A DNA stretch of 64,000 nucleotides, taken from assembly GCF_036997485.1 (NCBI RefSeq), contig NZ_JAWLPU010000001.1:1054001-1118000 (forward strand), written 5' to 3'. Below the pieces are notes generated by a model. It was not told the DNA's origin. It worked only from the letters and a program-made list of their open reading frames with translations, and did not search any database. Source of the stretch: Brachyspira pilosicoli (GTDB taxonomy: Bacteria > Spirochaetota > Brachyspiria > Brachyspirales > Brachyspiraceae). A program made the translations under genes and the position numbers. Below are positions 44,759 through 52,563 of the stretch, piece by piece (within the stretch, counting starts at the first letter, position 1; each line of letters opens with the position of its first letter).

Positions 44759-45567
44759 TAAAAAAAATACTCTCTAGAACATATATTGCTTTTATATTTT
44801 TATTTTTATATGCTCCTATAGCTATATTAATATTTTTCTCTTTCAATAAAGCAAGAGGACGAGGTGTTTTTACAGGGTTTACTTTAGAATGGTATAATAG
44901 ACTTTTTTCAAATGATTTGATATTAACTTCTTTTTTAAACACAATTATAGTAGCTGCTGTTTCATCTGTACTTGCTACAATTATAGGAACTATGGCTGCT
45001 ATTGGAATAAGTTCTTTTAACAAAAAAGTGAAAAGTGCTATTATGGGGGTTACATACATATCTATAATTAACCCTGAAATAGTAACTGGTGTTTCATTAA
45101 TGCTTTTATTTGTAATAATGAAATTAAAATTCGGCTTTACAACTTTGATACTTGCTCATATTACTTTTAATATACCTTATGTAATATTGAATGTTCTTCC
45201 AAAATTAAGACAGCAAGACAGCAGTTTATATGAAGCGGCATTAGATTTGGGATGCACTCCAACTTTAGCTTTTTGGAAGGTTGTAATTCCTGATATATTT
45301 CCAGGTATTATAGCAGGTTTTTTAATGGCACTCACTTATTCTTTAGATGATTTTGTTGTTAGTTATTTTACTTCTGGAATCACTTCGCAAACTCTTCCTA
45401 TAACAATTTATTCTATGACTAGAAAAAGGGTAAGTCCGGAAATTAATGCTATATCTACTGTAATATTTACTATAGTACTTATCACTTTAGTAGTTATTAA
45501 TATTAAAGAGATAAAGAAAGAAAAATATTTAACGCAGCTCAAAAGAAAATTTAATAAAAATAATTAA
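44755..45567 (+). CDS. potC: Spermidine/putrescine ABC transporter, permease PotC
   Basis: A 270-residue inner-membrane permease with six helices, partner of PotB. It shows FLYAPIAILIFFSFNKAR, TLEWYNRLFSND, and the EAA loop EAALDLGCTPTLAFWKVVIPDIFPGIIAGFLMALTYSLDDFVVSYF, typical of PotC. potD begins 24 bases later with its own AAAGGAG. Confidence 0.95.
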   Translation: MIKKILSRTYIAFIFLFLYAPIAILIFFSFNKARGRGVFTGFTLEWYNRLFSNDLILTSFLNTIIVAAVSSVLATIIGTMAAIGISSFNKKVKSAIMGVTYISIINPEIVTGVSLMLLFVIMKLKFGFTTLILAHITFNIPYVILNVLPKLRQQDSSLYEAALDLGCTPTLAFWKVVIPDIFPGIIAGFLMALTYSLDDFVVSYFTSGITSQTLPITIYSMTRKRVSPEINAISTVIFTIVLITLVVINIKEIKKEKYLTQLKRKFNKNN

Positions 45568-45591
45568 TAGTTAAAAGGAGAATAACAAAAA

Positions 45592-46794
45592 ATGAAAAAA
45601 TTATTTTTTAGTTTTGCATTAGTTTCTATGTGTTTTTATTCATTGAATGCACAGACACTTGATACTAGCAAGCTCGATTTAAATTATTATCAGAAGTTTA
45701 AAGATAAAAATATGTCTTTAAACGTATACAACTGGGGTGAGTATATATCTGATGGTTCTGATGAATCTATGGATATTAATAAAGAGTTTGAAGAGCTTAC
45801 AGGTATAAAAGTAAATTATTCAACTTTTGCTTCAAATGAAGAGCTTTATGTAAAATTAAAAGTTGGAGGTATTGCTTATGATATAATAATACCTTCAGAT
45901 TATATGATAGCAAAATTGATAAAAGAAAAACTTGTACAAAAGATAAATTTCAATAATATACCAGCTGCAAAAAATATAGATAGCAGATTTTATAAACAAC
46001 TCTATGACCCAACAGGCGAATATTCTATAGCATATACTTGGGGAGTAAATGGAATAATATATAATACAAAAAAAGTAACAGAAGATATAGTAGATTGGAA
46101 TATACTTTTTAATGATAAATATAAAGGTCAAATACTTATGTATTATAATCCAAGAGATGCTTTTGGAGTAGCACAGGCTTATTTAAATTATTCATTAAAC
46201 ACTACTAATGAAATGGAATTAAGAGAGACTGCAAGAATATTAAAAGAGCAAAAACCTTTAGTTCAGGCTTATGTAATGGACGAAATATATGACAAAATGG
46301 AATCAGGAGAAGCTGCTATAGGGGTTTATTATGCTGGAGATTCTCTTTCTATGATAGACAATAATCCTGATTTAAAATTTGTTATACCAGAGAAGGGAGC
46401 TAATTTATTTGTAGATGCTATATGTATACCTTCAAATGCTCAAAATGTTGAGGCTGCTGAGCTTTATATAAATTTCTTATGCGAGGCAGAAGTTGCTTTA
46501 GCTAATATAGAATATATTAATTACGGCTCTCCTAATAATGCTGCTATAGAGATTATGAGCGAAGAGGTAAAAAATAATCCTTTAATATATCCTCCAGCAG
46601 AAGTTCTTGACAATTGCGAAGTTTATATAACATTACCAGATGAAACAAACTTACTTATGGAAGAGCTTTGGAATGAGATATTATCAGATGATTCAACTTA
46701 CGGCGGTTGGGTTGTTCCTATATCTTTGATTGTAGTTGTAGCTTTATGTGTAGCTATAATAGTCTTGAGAAAGAAGAAGAGAAGAGAAAATTAA
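45592..46794 (+). CDS. potD: Polyamine-binding protein PotD with a C-terminal membrane anchor
   Basis: The substrate-binding protein of the transporter. Its 400 residues begin with a signal peptide (about 1-20, ending SLNA). The binding domain shows LNVYNWGEYISDGSDESM, FEELTGIKVNYSTFASNEELYVKL, YDIIIPSDYMIAKLI, YTWGVNGIIYN and VDAICIPSNA, as in PotD/PotF. Unlike E. coli PotD (about 350 residues, soluble) it ends in a hydrophobic span (about 370-392) followed by RKKKRREN, a stop-transfer tail. The mature protein is therefore probably held in the inner membrane by its C-terminus, facing the periplasm. There is no lipobox Cys. A strong terminator follows. Confidence 0.93.
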   Translation: MKKLFFSFALVSMCFYSLNAQTLDTSKLDLNYYQKFKDKNMSLNVYNWGEYISDGSDESMDINKEFEELTGIKVNYSTFASNEELYVKLKVGGIAYDIIIPSDYMIAKLIKEKLVQKINFNNIPAAKNIDSRFYKQLYDPTGEYSIAYTWGVNGIIYNTKKVTEDIVDWNILFNDKYKGQILMYYNPRDAFGVAQAYLNYSLNTTNEMELRETARILKEQKPLVQAYVMDEIYDKMESGEAAIGVYYAGDSLSMIDNNPDLKFVIPEKGANLFVDAICIPSNAQNVEAAELYINFLCEAEVALANIEYINYGSPNNAAIEIMSEEVKNNPLIYPPAEVLDNCEVYITLPDETNLLMEELWNEILSDDSTYGGWVVPISLIVVVALCVAIIVLRKKKRREN

Positions 46795-46814
46795 TAATTA
46801 TTTTCATAGAAAAC

Positions 46815-46846
46815 AAAAGCATGTATTTTGATGTACATGCTTTTTT
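46815..46846 (+). terminator. Terminator of potABCD
   Basis: AAAAGCATGTA (46815-46825) and TACATGCTTTT (46834-46844) form a perfect 11-bp stem with an eight-base loop, followed by T. Confidence 0.9.
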
Positions 46847-46939
46847 ATTGCATTTTTATTTTATAAATATAACTATTTTAAAATCTATTCACAAAGATTA
46901 ATTATTATATATTGTATAAATTATGATTTTAGTGTGTAA

Positions 46940-47500
46940 AATTGCAGTCTTTTTGGTTCTTTGTGCCAATACCGAAGGCACTTCCTACGGTCGCAAAAGA
47001 ACTGGGGGTGCTGCACGGTGTGTGCTTCGCAAGGGGCTAGTCCCCGCAAATATTAAAATAAAAAATATATTTTTTAGGAACTTAAAAAAATTTAGTATAT
47101 CTTTATAAGAAACAACTATATTTTGTTATATAAGTTTATTTTATTCAACTTTTTCCCGCCTTCGTACCAATACCTAAAGATACTTCTTTCAGTCGCAGGC
47201 ACTTCTTTCGGTCGCGGTGCGGACTTCGTAAAAGTTTTCGACCTTCGGGCACGCTTTGCGAAAGTGCAAATACTTTAATTTTATATGTTTGGAATATAAA
47301 TAAAATAAAATATAAGATAATACCTGTATTTTAGTTTAAGAAATGCAGTCCTTTTGCTTCTTTGGGTCACCAAAAGAAGTGGGGTGCGGGGCAAAGCCCT
47401 GCAAATAATTAAAATAAAAAAGTTAAAAATTATTAGTGCATATTAAAACTATTATTTTTTATCAACTTTTTCCCGCCGCAAAAAGTTGCAAAAAGTGCAA
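46940..47500. repeat. Mosaic of GC-rich dispersed repeat modules, array 1
   Basis: This gene-free stretch holds several copies of modules also found at 63236-63475: TGCAGTC then TTCTTTG (46942 and 47344); GGCACTTC-CGGTCGC units (about 46975-46995 and 47190-47220); AGAAGTGGGGTGC or GGTGCTGCACGGTGTGTGCTTCG; a block GCAAATA-TTAAAATAAAAAA (47046 and 47400); ACTTAAAAAAATTTAGTATA (47082); TATATTTTGTTATATAAG; and TTCAACTTTTTCCCGC (47145 and 47462). Modules occur in varying order and state of decay. Small open frames inside (for example 46923-47108) are not supported as genes. Confidence 0.75.
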
Positions 47501-47564
47501 GTATTGTTATTCTATATGTTAATAATATATATAAAATATTAGATAGAAGTGTGTCCTTATTAAA

Positions 47565-48191
47565 TCACATTATGCCCATCTTCTTTCTTTGCGATAACTT
47601 AAATCCATAAGCATCATGACCTGGATAAAGTAACGTATCATCTGGAAGTTTGTATATAATATTTGTTATGCTGTTTTCAAGCTCTGCATAATTTCCTGTA
47701 GCTAAATCGTATCTTCCTATTCCATAAGCAAATATAGTATCTCCGCAAAATAAATGACCTTCTGTATAATAGCAAACTCCTCCTTTTGTGTGCCCTGGAG
47801 TATGTATTACCTTAAACTCTTTGTCTTTTAATTTGAAAGTATCCCCATCATTAAACTTTATTTCTGGACTTTGGCATTTAATTCCTTTTCCAAAATATCC
47901 GCTTGCATTTAATTCAGCATCTTGAAAGAAGTCATAATCATCTTTATGTACAGCATGTTTTGTATCTTTATAAATAGTTCTTATATCATCAGCACCAGAC
48001 ATATGGTCAAAGTGCCCATGTGTAAATAATACATTAATAAGTTTTTTGCCTTCTAATAGTTTTGTATAATCATCATATCCAAATGAGAGTTTAGCAATAT
48101 CTATTATAATAGCTTCATCTTCTACAGAAACTATATAAGAGTTCATTCCATACATATTTGTATTAATACAGCTTACTTTTAATTCACTCAT
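47565..48191 (-). CDS. MBL-fold metallo-hydrolase (glyoxalase II-like)
   Basis: A 208-residue metallo-beta-lactamase-fold enzyme, cytoplasmic. The metal motif FTHGHFDHMSG carries His58, His60, Asp62 and His63. HTPGHTKGGVCYY supplies the next His, and HLFCGDTIFAYGIGRYDL the bridging Asp. YPGHDAYGF gives the last His. This group includes hydroxyacylglutathione hydrolases and many hydrolases of unknown substrate. It lies 20 bases downstream of the exported-protein gene at 48212 on the same strand. Confidence 0.88.
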   Translation of the reverse strand: MSELKVSCINTNMYGMNSYIVSVEDEAIIIDIAKLSFGYDDYTKLLEGKKLINVLFTHGHFDHMSGADDIRTIYKDTKHAVHKDDYDFFQDAELNASGYFGKGIKCQSPEIKFNDGDTFKLKDKEFKVIHTPGHTKGGVCYYTEGHLFCGDTIFAYGIGRYDLATGNYAELENSITNIIYKLPDDTLLYPGHDAYGFKLSQRKKMGIM

Positions 48192-48211
48192 TATTTTACT
48201 CCATAATTTTT

Positions 48212-48967
48212 TTATTTAGATTTATAATCAGTTAAATATATATCTATATTATCAAACATTCCAGTAATAGAATTATATTTTATTATTTTTCTTGAATCAT
48301 CATTTTCTTCTATATATGCTCCCATTTTTGGAAGGAATATAGAAAAAGGTATGCCTTCAATTTTTACTTCCATCTCATAAGCATTTTTTTGATTATTATT
48401 AACGTCTATTTTTTTTATTCCATTATATACAACATAGGCTCTAATTTTACTGTCTGGGCTTGATGTTGGCATAATGATACTCATTTGATTGGTAGAACCT
48501 ATTGGATAAGCCCTTGCAATTTGATATATTCCATACATAGAAAATATTGCTAAACTTCCAGAATTATTTGCATAATTTATTTTATTTCTTATATCAAATG
48601 TATATTCAGTATTTCCAAACTCATAATAATCTATGTTTTTAGCATAAACTGTACGCATATTTTTTAAATCTATTGTGGAGTAAGTTTCTGACTTTCTTAC
48701 ATTAGTTAAAAAACTTTCTTTTAATTTAAAAGGGTCTTTTAATTTATTTGTTACATTTCCTCTAATATAAGTTTCTTTTATATTCCAGTAATTTTTATCA
48801 ATAGAGGTTTCTGTGTATATAATTATTGCTTTATCTTTTTTTGAAGATATTCCTTTGTAGGTAAAATATTCATTTTTAGGTAAATTTTTTATGTTTGTAT
48901 ATGAGTAATATTGTGCATTTAGAATATTAAATGTAAATACTGCAAAAATAATTATTAATTTTTTCAT
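48212..48967 (-). CDS. Exported protein of unknown function
   Basis: A 251-residue protein with a signal peptide (about 1-18, ending FNILNA). The mature part looks like a long curved beta sheet: KDKAIIIYTETSIDKNYWNIKETYIRG, TYSTIDLKNMRTVYAKNIDYYEFGNTEYTFDI, IRAYVVYNGIKKIDVNNNQKNAYEMEVKIEG and FLPKMGAYIEENDDSRKIIKYNS. The last blocks loosely recall DUF3108 or lipoprotein-carrier folds, but I cannot assign a family. The same transcript probably continues into the MBL hydrolase gene. Confidence 0.6.
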   Translation of the reverse strand: MKKLIIIFAVFTFNILNAQYYSYTNIKNLPKNEYFTYKGISSKKDKAIIIYTETSIDKNYWNIKETYIRGNVTNKLKDPFKLKESFLTNVRKSETYSTIDLKNMRTVYAKNIDYYEFGNTEYTFDIRNKINYANNSGSLAIFSMYGIYQIARAYPIGSTNQMSIIMPTSSPDSKIRAYVVYNGIKKIDVNNNQKNAYEMEVKIEGIPFSIFLPKMGAYIEENDDSRKIIKYNSITGMFDNIDIYLTDYKSK

Positions 48968-49031
48968 TGCTATATAATAAACTTAATAGTACAAATTTCA
49001 ATATACAAAATAGAAAAATATTTACTCCATT

Positions 49032-49238
49032 ACCGCACGCAGAGTGTGTTTTAATATATAAGTTGATTAATAATGATAATTTTTTTTATAAATAAAATAT
49101 ATCTACCGTGCGTTAAACATAATTATAATAACTAATAAAAGCTTGGGCGGGTTTTGCATTTTTTAATGAAACAATAAGAAAAAGTTTATTTATTATTTAA
49201 AAATGAAGCAAAAAATATATAGGGTGGGGGATGTAAAT
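49032..49238 (-). repeat. Dispersed intergenic repeat, copy 2
   Basis: Reverse complement of the repeat at 19081-19286, with conserved blocks in the same order and spacing: CCGCACGCAGAGT (49033-49045), ACCGTGCGTTAAA (about 49105-49117), CTAATAAAAGCTTGGGCGGG (about 49132-49151) and AGGGTGGGGGATGTAAAT (49221-49238). The spacers have diverged. CGCACG and CGTGCG can pair. It lies between the exported-protein gene and the first purine riboswitch. Confidence 0.75.
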
Positions 49239-49256
49239 AAAATTTATTATATTTAA

Positions 49257-49284
49257 TTGACATATAATAAAAAAGTATTATACT
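49257..49284 (+). promoter_or_regulatory. Probable promoter of the first deaminase gene
   Basis: TTGACA (49257-49262), 16-base spacer, TATACT (49279-49284). Transcription would start near 49291, shortly before the riboswitch aptamer. Confidence 0.65.
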
Positions 49285-49306
49285 ATGTAAAATCAAAATA
49301 TTTTAT

Positions 49307-49371
49307 ACTTATATAAGTTCATAATACGGTTGAACGCTCTACCAATTACCAAAAAATAATTGACTATAAGT
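49307..49371 (+). promoter_or_regulatory. Purine riboswitch aptamer, variant core, upstream of the first deaminase gene
   Basis: All parts of the purine aptamer can be placed. P1 is ACTTATA (49307-49313) with TATAAGT (49365-49371). P2 is GTTCA with TGAAC (49317-49321, 49331-49335) and an L2 loop containing AATACGG. J2/3 is GCTCTACC (49336-49343). P3 is AATTA with TAATT (49344-49348, 49357-49361), L3 begins CC, and J3/1 is GAC. C at 49364 is the specificity base and points to guanine-type rather than adenine ligands. J2/3 is one base shorter than the usual GTTTCTACC and has a C in place of a U, so ligand choice may be altered. No terminator hairpin follows before the ribosome-binding site. Confidence 0.88.
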
Positions 49372-49409
49372 TTTTATATCATCATAAAAATAAATGGAGG
49401 AATAAAAAT

Positions 49410-50771
49410 ATGTCAAGTATTTTTATCAAAAATATTTCTTCTATAGTTACTTGCGATAACAATGATACGGTTCATAACTACACTAATCTACTAATAGAAA
49501 ATGAAGTTATAACCTATATTGGCAAAGAAGAAAAAAAAGCTGATAAAGTTATTGATGCTTCAGGCTGCTTTATGTATCCCGGACTTATCAATACACATCA
49601 TCATTTGTATCAAATATTCAGTAGAAATCTGCCTCAAGTACAAAACATGGAATTATTTGACTGGCTTAGAACTTTATACGAAATTTGGAAAAATATAAAT
49701 AATGATGTTGTTTATTATAGTTCTATTGCTGCAATGGGTGAATTATTAAAAACAGGCTGTACTACTTGTTTTGATCATCATTATGTGTTTCCAAGTAATA
49801 ACTCTGAAACATTATTAGATTCTCAGTTTGCTGCTGCTAAAGATTTAGGAATAAGAATGTATGCTTCAAGAGGAAGTATGGATTTAAGCAAAAAAGACGG
49901 CGGACTTCCTCCTGATTCTGTTGTTCAGTCATTAGATGAAATTTTAAAAGATTGCCAAAAAGCAGTGGAAAAATACCATGATTCTTCACGCTATTCTATG
50001 AATATGGTGGCATTGGCTCCTTGCTCACCTTTTAGCGTTACAGAAGAATTATTAAAGCAATCTGCAATATTAGCAAGAGATTTAAAAGTAAGACTTCATA
50101 CACATTTATGTGAAACTAAAGATGAAGAAAGATATGTTAAAGAAAAATTTAATATGCGTCCTTTGGAATATATGGAATCTTTAGGCTGGGTTGGTAATGA
50201 TGTTTGGTATGCTCATGGTATTCACTTCAATGAAAAAGAATTAAAATTTTTAGCTGATACTCAAACAGGAGTAGCACATTGTCCTATATCAAACATGAAG
50301 TTAAGTTCTGGAGTTTGCAAAATACCTGAAATGCTTGAATTAGGAGTACCTGTTGGACTTGCTGTTGATGGAAGTGCAAGTAATGACGGATCTAGTTTGC
50401 TTGAAGAGATGAGAGTTTGTTATTTACTTCATAGACTTAATTCAAGCGATAAAGCTCCTTCAGCTTATGATATATTAAAAATTGCTACTAATGGAAGTGC
50501 AAGAGTTTTAGGCCGTGACGATATAGGAAGTTTGGAAGTGGGTAAGGCAGCTGATTTATTTATGATAGATATGAGAAGATTAGAGATGGTTGGTGCTAAC
50601 TTTGACCCTAAATCGTTATTCGGTACTATAGGCTGGAAAGGAAATGTTGATTATACTATAGTTAATGGAAAAGTGGTTGTTGAAAAAGGAAGACTAATTA
50701 CTATAGATGAAGAAAAGATGTACAGACTTGCAGATGATATTGAAAATAAATATTTAGATAAATCTAAATAA
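49410..50771 (+). CDS. 8-oxoguanine deaminase-like amidohydrolase, copy 1
   Basis: A 453-residue member of the ATZ/TRZ-SsnA group of zinc amidohydrolases. Zinc ligands lie in LINTHHHLYQIF (His63/His65), RLHTHLCET (about 229-231), the HGIHF block and VDGSASNDGSSLLEE (Asp). The stretch MDLSKKDGGLPPDSVVQSLDEIL and VALAPCSPFSVTEELL are characteristic of 8-oxoguanine deaminases, which convert 8-oxoguanine to urate. Guanine, isocytosine or related bases remain possible. A guanine-type riboswitch precedes it. GGAGG lies nine bases before the ATG. The gene at 51072 is a close duplicate, near identical over the last third. Confidence 0.85.
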   Translation: MSSIFIKNISSIVTCDNNDTVHNYTNLLIENEVITYIGKEEKKADKVIDASGCFMYPGLINTHHHLYQIFSRNLPQVQNMELFDWLRTLYEIWKNINNDVVYYSSIAAMGELLKTGCTTCFDHHYVFPSNNSETLLDSQFAAAKDLGIRMYASRGSMDLSKKDGGLPPDSVVQSLDEILKDCQKAVEKYHDSSRYSMNMVALAPCSPFSVTEELLKQSAILARDLKVRLHTHLCETKDEERYVKEKFNMRPLEYMESLGWVGNDVWYAHGIHFNEKELKFLADTQTGVAHCPISNMKLSSGVCKIPEMLELGVPVGLAVDGSASNDGSSLLEEMRVCYLLHRLNSSDKAPSAYDILKIATNGSARVLGRDDIGSLEVGKAADLFMIDMRRLEMVGANFDPKSLFGTIGWKGNVDYTIVNGKVVVEKGRLITIDEEKMYRLADDIENKYLDKSK

Positions 50772-50812
50772 TAAAAGTATTTATTATCCAACAATTTCTC
50801 ATATATAATAAT

Positions 50813-50847
50813 AAGCACAGTTTTAATATTTAAGGCTGTGCTTTTTT
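50813..50847 (+). terminator. Terminator after the first deaminase gene
   Basis: AAGCACAG (50813-50820) pairs with CTGTGCTT (50836-50843) over a 15-base loop, followed by T. It separates the two deaminase genes into two transcripts. Confidence 0.85.
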
Positions 50848-50924
50848 ATATATTAATAACTCAATATATTTAGAAAAATAAACTAAATCTAATTATTTAA
50901 TAATGTAAATTTTAATAATCTTAA

Positions 50925-50952
50925 TTGACATAAAACAGAAATCTTTTATAAT
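50925..50952 (+). promoter_or_regulatory. Probable promoter of the second deaminase gene
   Basis: TTGACA (50925-50930), 16-base spacer, TATAAT (50947-50952); both hexamers perfect. Transcription would start near 50960, just before the second aptamer. Confidence 0.7.
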
Positions 50953-50973
50953 ATCATTTAGGCAGTTTTACAT

Positions 50974-51036
50974 ACTTATATAAGTTCATAATAGGCTGAA
51001 CGTTTCTACCAATTACCTCAATAATTGACTATAAGT
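50974..51036 (+). promoter_or_regulatory. Purine riboswitch aptamer upstream of the second deaminase gene
   Basis: P1 is ACTTATA (50974-50980) with TATAAGT (51030-51036). P2 is GTTCA (50984-50988) with TGAAC (50997-51001). J2/3 has the canonical GTTTCTACC (51002-51010). P3 is AATTA with TAATT (51011-51015, 51022-51026), and J3/1 is GAC with C at 51029, so guanine-type. L2 is AATAGG, one base shorter than in the first copy. Downstream TCAATT (51051-51056), directly before GGAGG, can pair with AATTGA (51023-51028) inside the aptamer. This suggests a ligand-dependent switch near the ribosome-binding site (inference). Confidence 0.9.
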
Positions 51037-51071
51037 TGCCTTATCTTAAATCAATTGGAGGTATAAAATAT

Positions 51072-52430
51072 ATGTCAAGTGTTTTTATCAAAAATGCTTC
51101 TTCAATAGTTACTTGTGATGATAATGATGCAGTTCATAGTAATAGTAATATTTTGATAGAAAATGGTGTTATTACTTATATTGGTAAAGAAGAAAAAAAA
51201 GCTGATAAAATAATTGATGCTTCAGGCTGTTTTGTATATCCGGGGCTTATTAATACACATCATCATTTATTTCAAATATTTACAAGAAACCTTCCTCAAG
51301 TACAGAATATGGAATTATTTGAATGGCTTACAAATCTCTATGAAATTTGGAAAAACTTAAATCATGATGTTGTTTATTATAGCTCTATTACAGCAATGGG
51401 AGAGTTATTAAAAACAGGCTGTACTACTTGCTTTGACCATCATTATTTATTTCCGCAAAAAAACTCAGAAATGCTTTTAGATTCTCAATTTAGAGCAGCT
51501 AAAGATTTAGGAATAAGAATGTATGCTTCAAGAGGAAGTATGGATTTAAGCAAAAAAGACGGCGGACTTCCTCCTGATTCAGTTGTTCAGTCATTAGATG
51601 AAATTTTAAAAGATTGCGAGAGAGTAGTAAAAAAATATCATGACCCATCAAGATATTCTATGAGTATGGTAGCATTAGCTCCTTGTGCTCCTTTTAATGT
51701 AACTGGAGAGTTAATGAAGCAATCTGCAGTATTAGCAAGAGATTTGAAAGTTAGACTTCATACACATTTATGTGAAACTAAAGATGAAGAAGTATTTGTA
51801 AGAGAAAAATTTAATATGCGTCCTTTAGAATATATGGAAACATTGGGTTGGGTTGGTGAAGATGTATGGTATGCACATGGTATTCACTTTAATGATAAAG
51901 AGTTAAAATATTTGGCTGATACAAAAACAGGAGTAGCTCATTGTCCTATATCAAACATGAAGTTAAGTTCTGGAGTTTGCAAAATACCTGAAATGCTTGA
52001 ATTAGGAGTACCTGTTGGACTTGCTGTCGATGGAAGTGCAAGTAATGACGGTTCTAGTTTGCTTGAAGAGATGAGAGTTTGTTATTTACTTCATAGACTT
52101 AATTCAAGCGATAAAGCTCCTTCAGCTTATGATATATTAAAAATTGCTACTAATGGAGGAGCTAAAGTTTTAGGACGTGATGATATAGGAAGTTTGGAAG
52201 TGGGTAAGGCAGCTGATTTGTTTATGATAGATATGAGAAGATTAGAGATGGTTGGTGCTAACTTTGACCCTAAATCTTTATTTGGTACTATAGGCTGGAA
52301 AGGCTCTGTTGATTATACTATAGTTAATGGAAAAGTTGTTGTTGAGAAAGGAAAACTAATAAGCGTAGATGAAGAGAAAATGTACAAACTTGCAGATGAA
52401 ACAGAAAATAAATATTTGTCTATAATATAA
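51072..52430 (+). CDS. 8-oxoguanine deaminase-like amidohydrolase, copy 2
   Basis: A 452-residue paralog of the upstream gene product, with the same zinc ligands (LINTHHHLFQIF, RLHTHLCET, VDGSASNDG) and the 8-oxoguanine-deaminase blocks GGLPPDSVVQSLDEIL and VALAPCAPFNVTGELM. Differences cluster in the first two thirds (for example the loop after FDHHY and the helix near residue 90-150). The last third is almost unchanged even at the DNA level, suggesting recent duplication or gene conversion. I start at ATG 51072, ten bases after GGAGG; an in-frame upstream start at 51036 overlaps the riboswitch. It has its own promoter, riboswitch and terminator. Confidence 0.85.
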   Translation: MSSVFIKNASSIVTCDDNDAVHSNSNILIENGVITYIGKEEKKADKIIDASGCFVYPGLINTHHHLFQIFTRNLPQVQNMELFEWLTNLYEIWKNLNHDVVYYSSITAMGELLKTGCTTCFDHHYLFPQKNSEMLLDSQFRAAKDLGIRMYASRGSMDLSKKDGGLPPDSVVQSLDEILKDCERVVKKYHDPSRYSMSMVALAPCAPFNVTGELMKQSAVLARDLKVRLHTHLCETKDEEVFVREKFNMRPLEYMETLGWVGEDVWYAHGIHFNDKELKYLADTKTGVAHCPISNMKLSSGVCKIPEMLELGVPVGLAVDGSASNDGSSLLEEMRVCYLLHRLNSSDKAPSAYDILKIATNGGAKVLGRDDIGSLEVGKAADLFMIDMRRLEMVGANFDPKSLFGTIGWKGSVDYTIVNGKVVVEKGKLISVDEEKMYKLADETENKYLSII

Positions 52431-52508
52431 ATTATGTAAAAATATGTTTAAAAATAAATATTTACAATATATATTTTTTTGTACATAATTTATAAAGTTA
52501 TTATAATA

Positions 52509-52548
52509 AAAAAACAGAAAGGAATATTATTAATCCTTTCTGTTTTTT
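52509..52548. terminator. Bidirectional terminator after the second deaminase gene
   Basis: AAAACAGAAAGGA (52511-52523) and TCCTTTCTGTTTT (52534-52546) form a perfect 13-bp stem with A and T flanks. It serves the deaminase gene and the converging oxidase gene. Confidence 0.9.
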
Positions 52549-52563
52549 AGTTTTATATAAAAA

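Noticed and set aside
46923-47108. Small open reading frame of 61 codons in the repeat island
   Set aside because: It lies wholly inside dispersed repeat modules, has unusual codon use and no ribosome-binding site, and the same modules elsewhere are not open in this frame.
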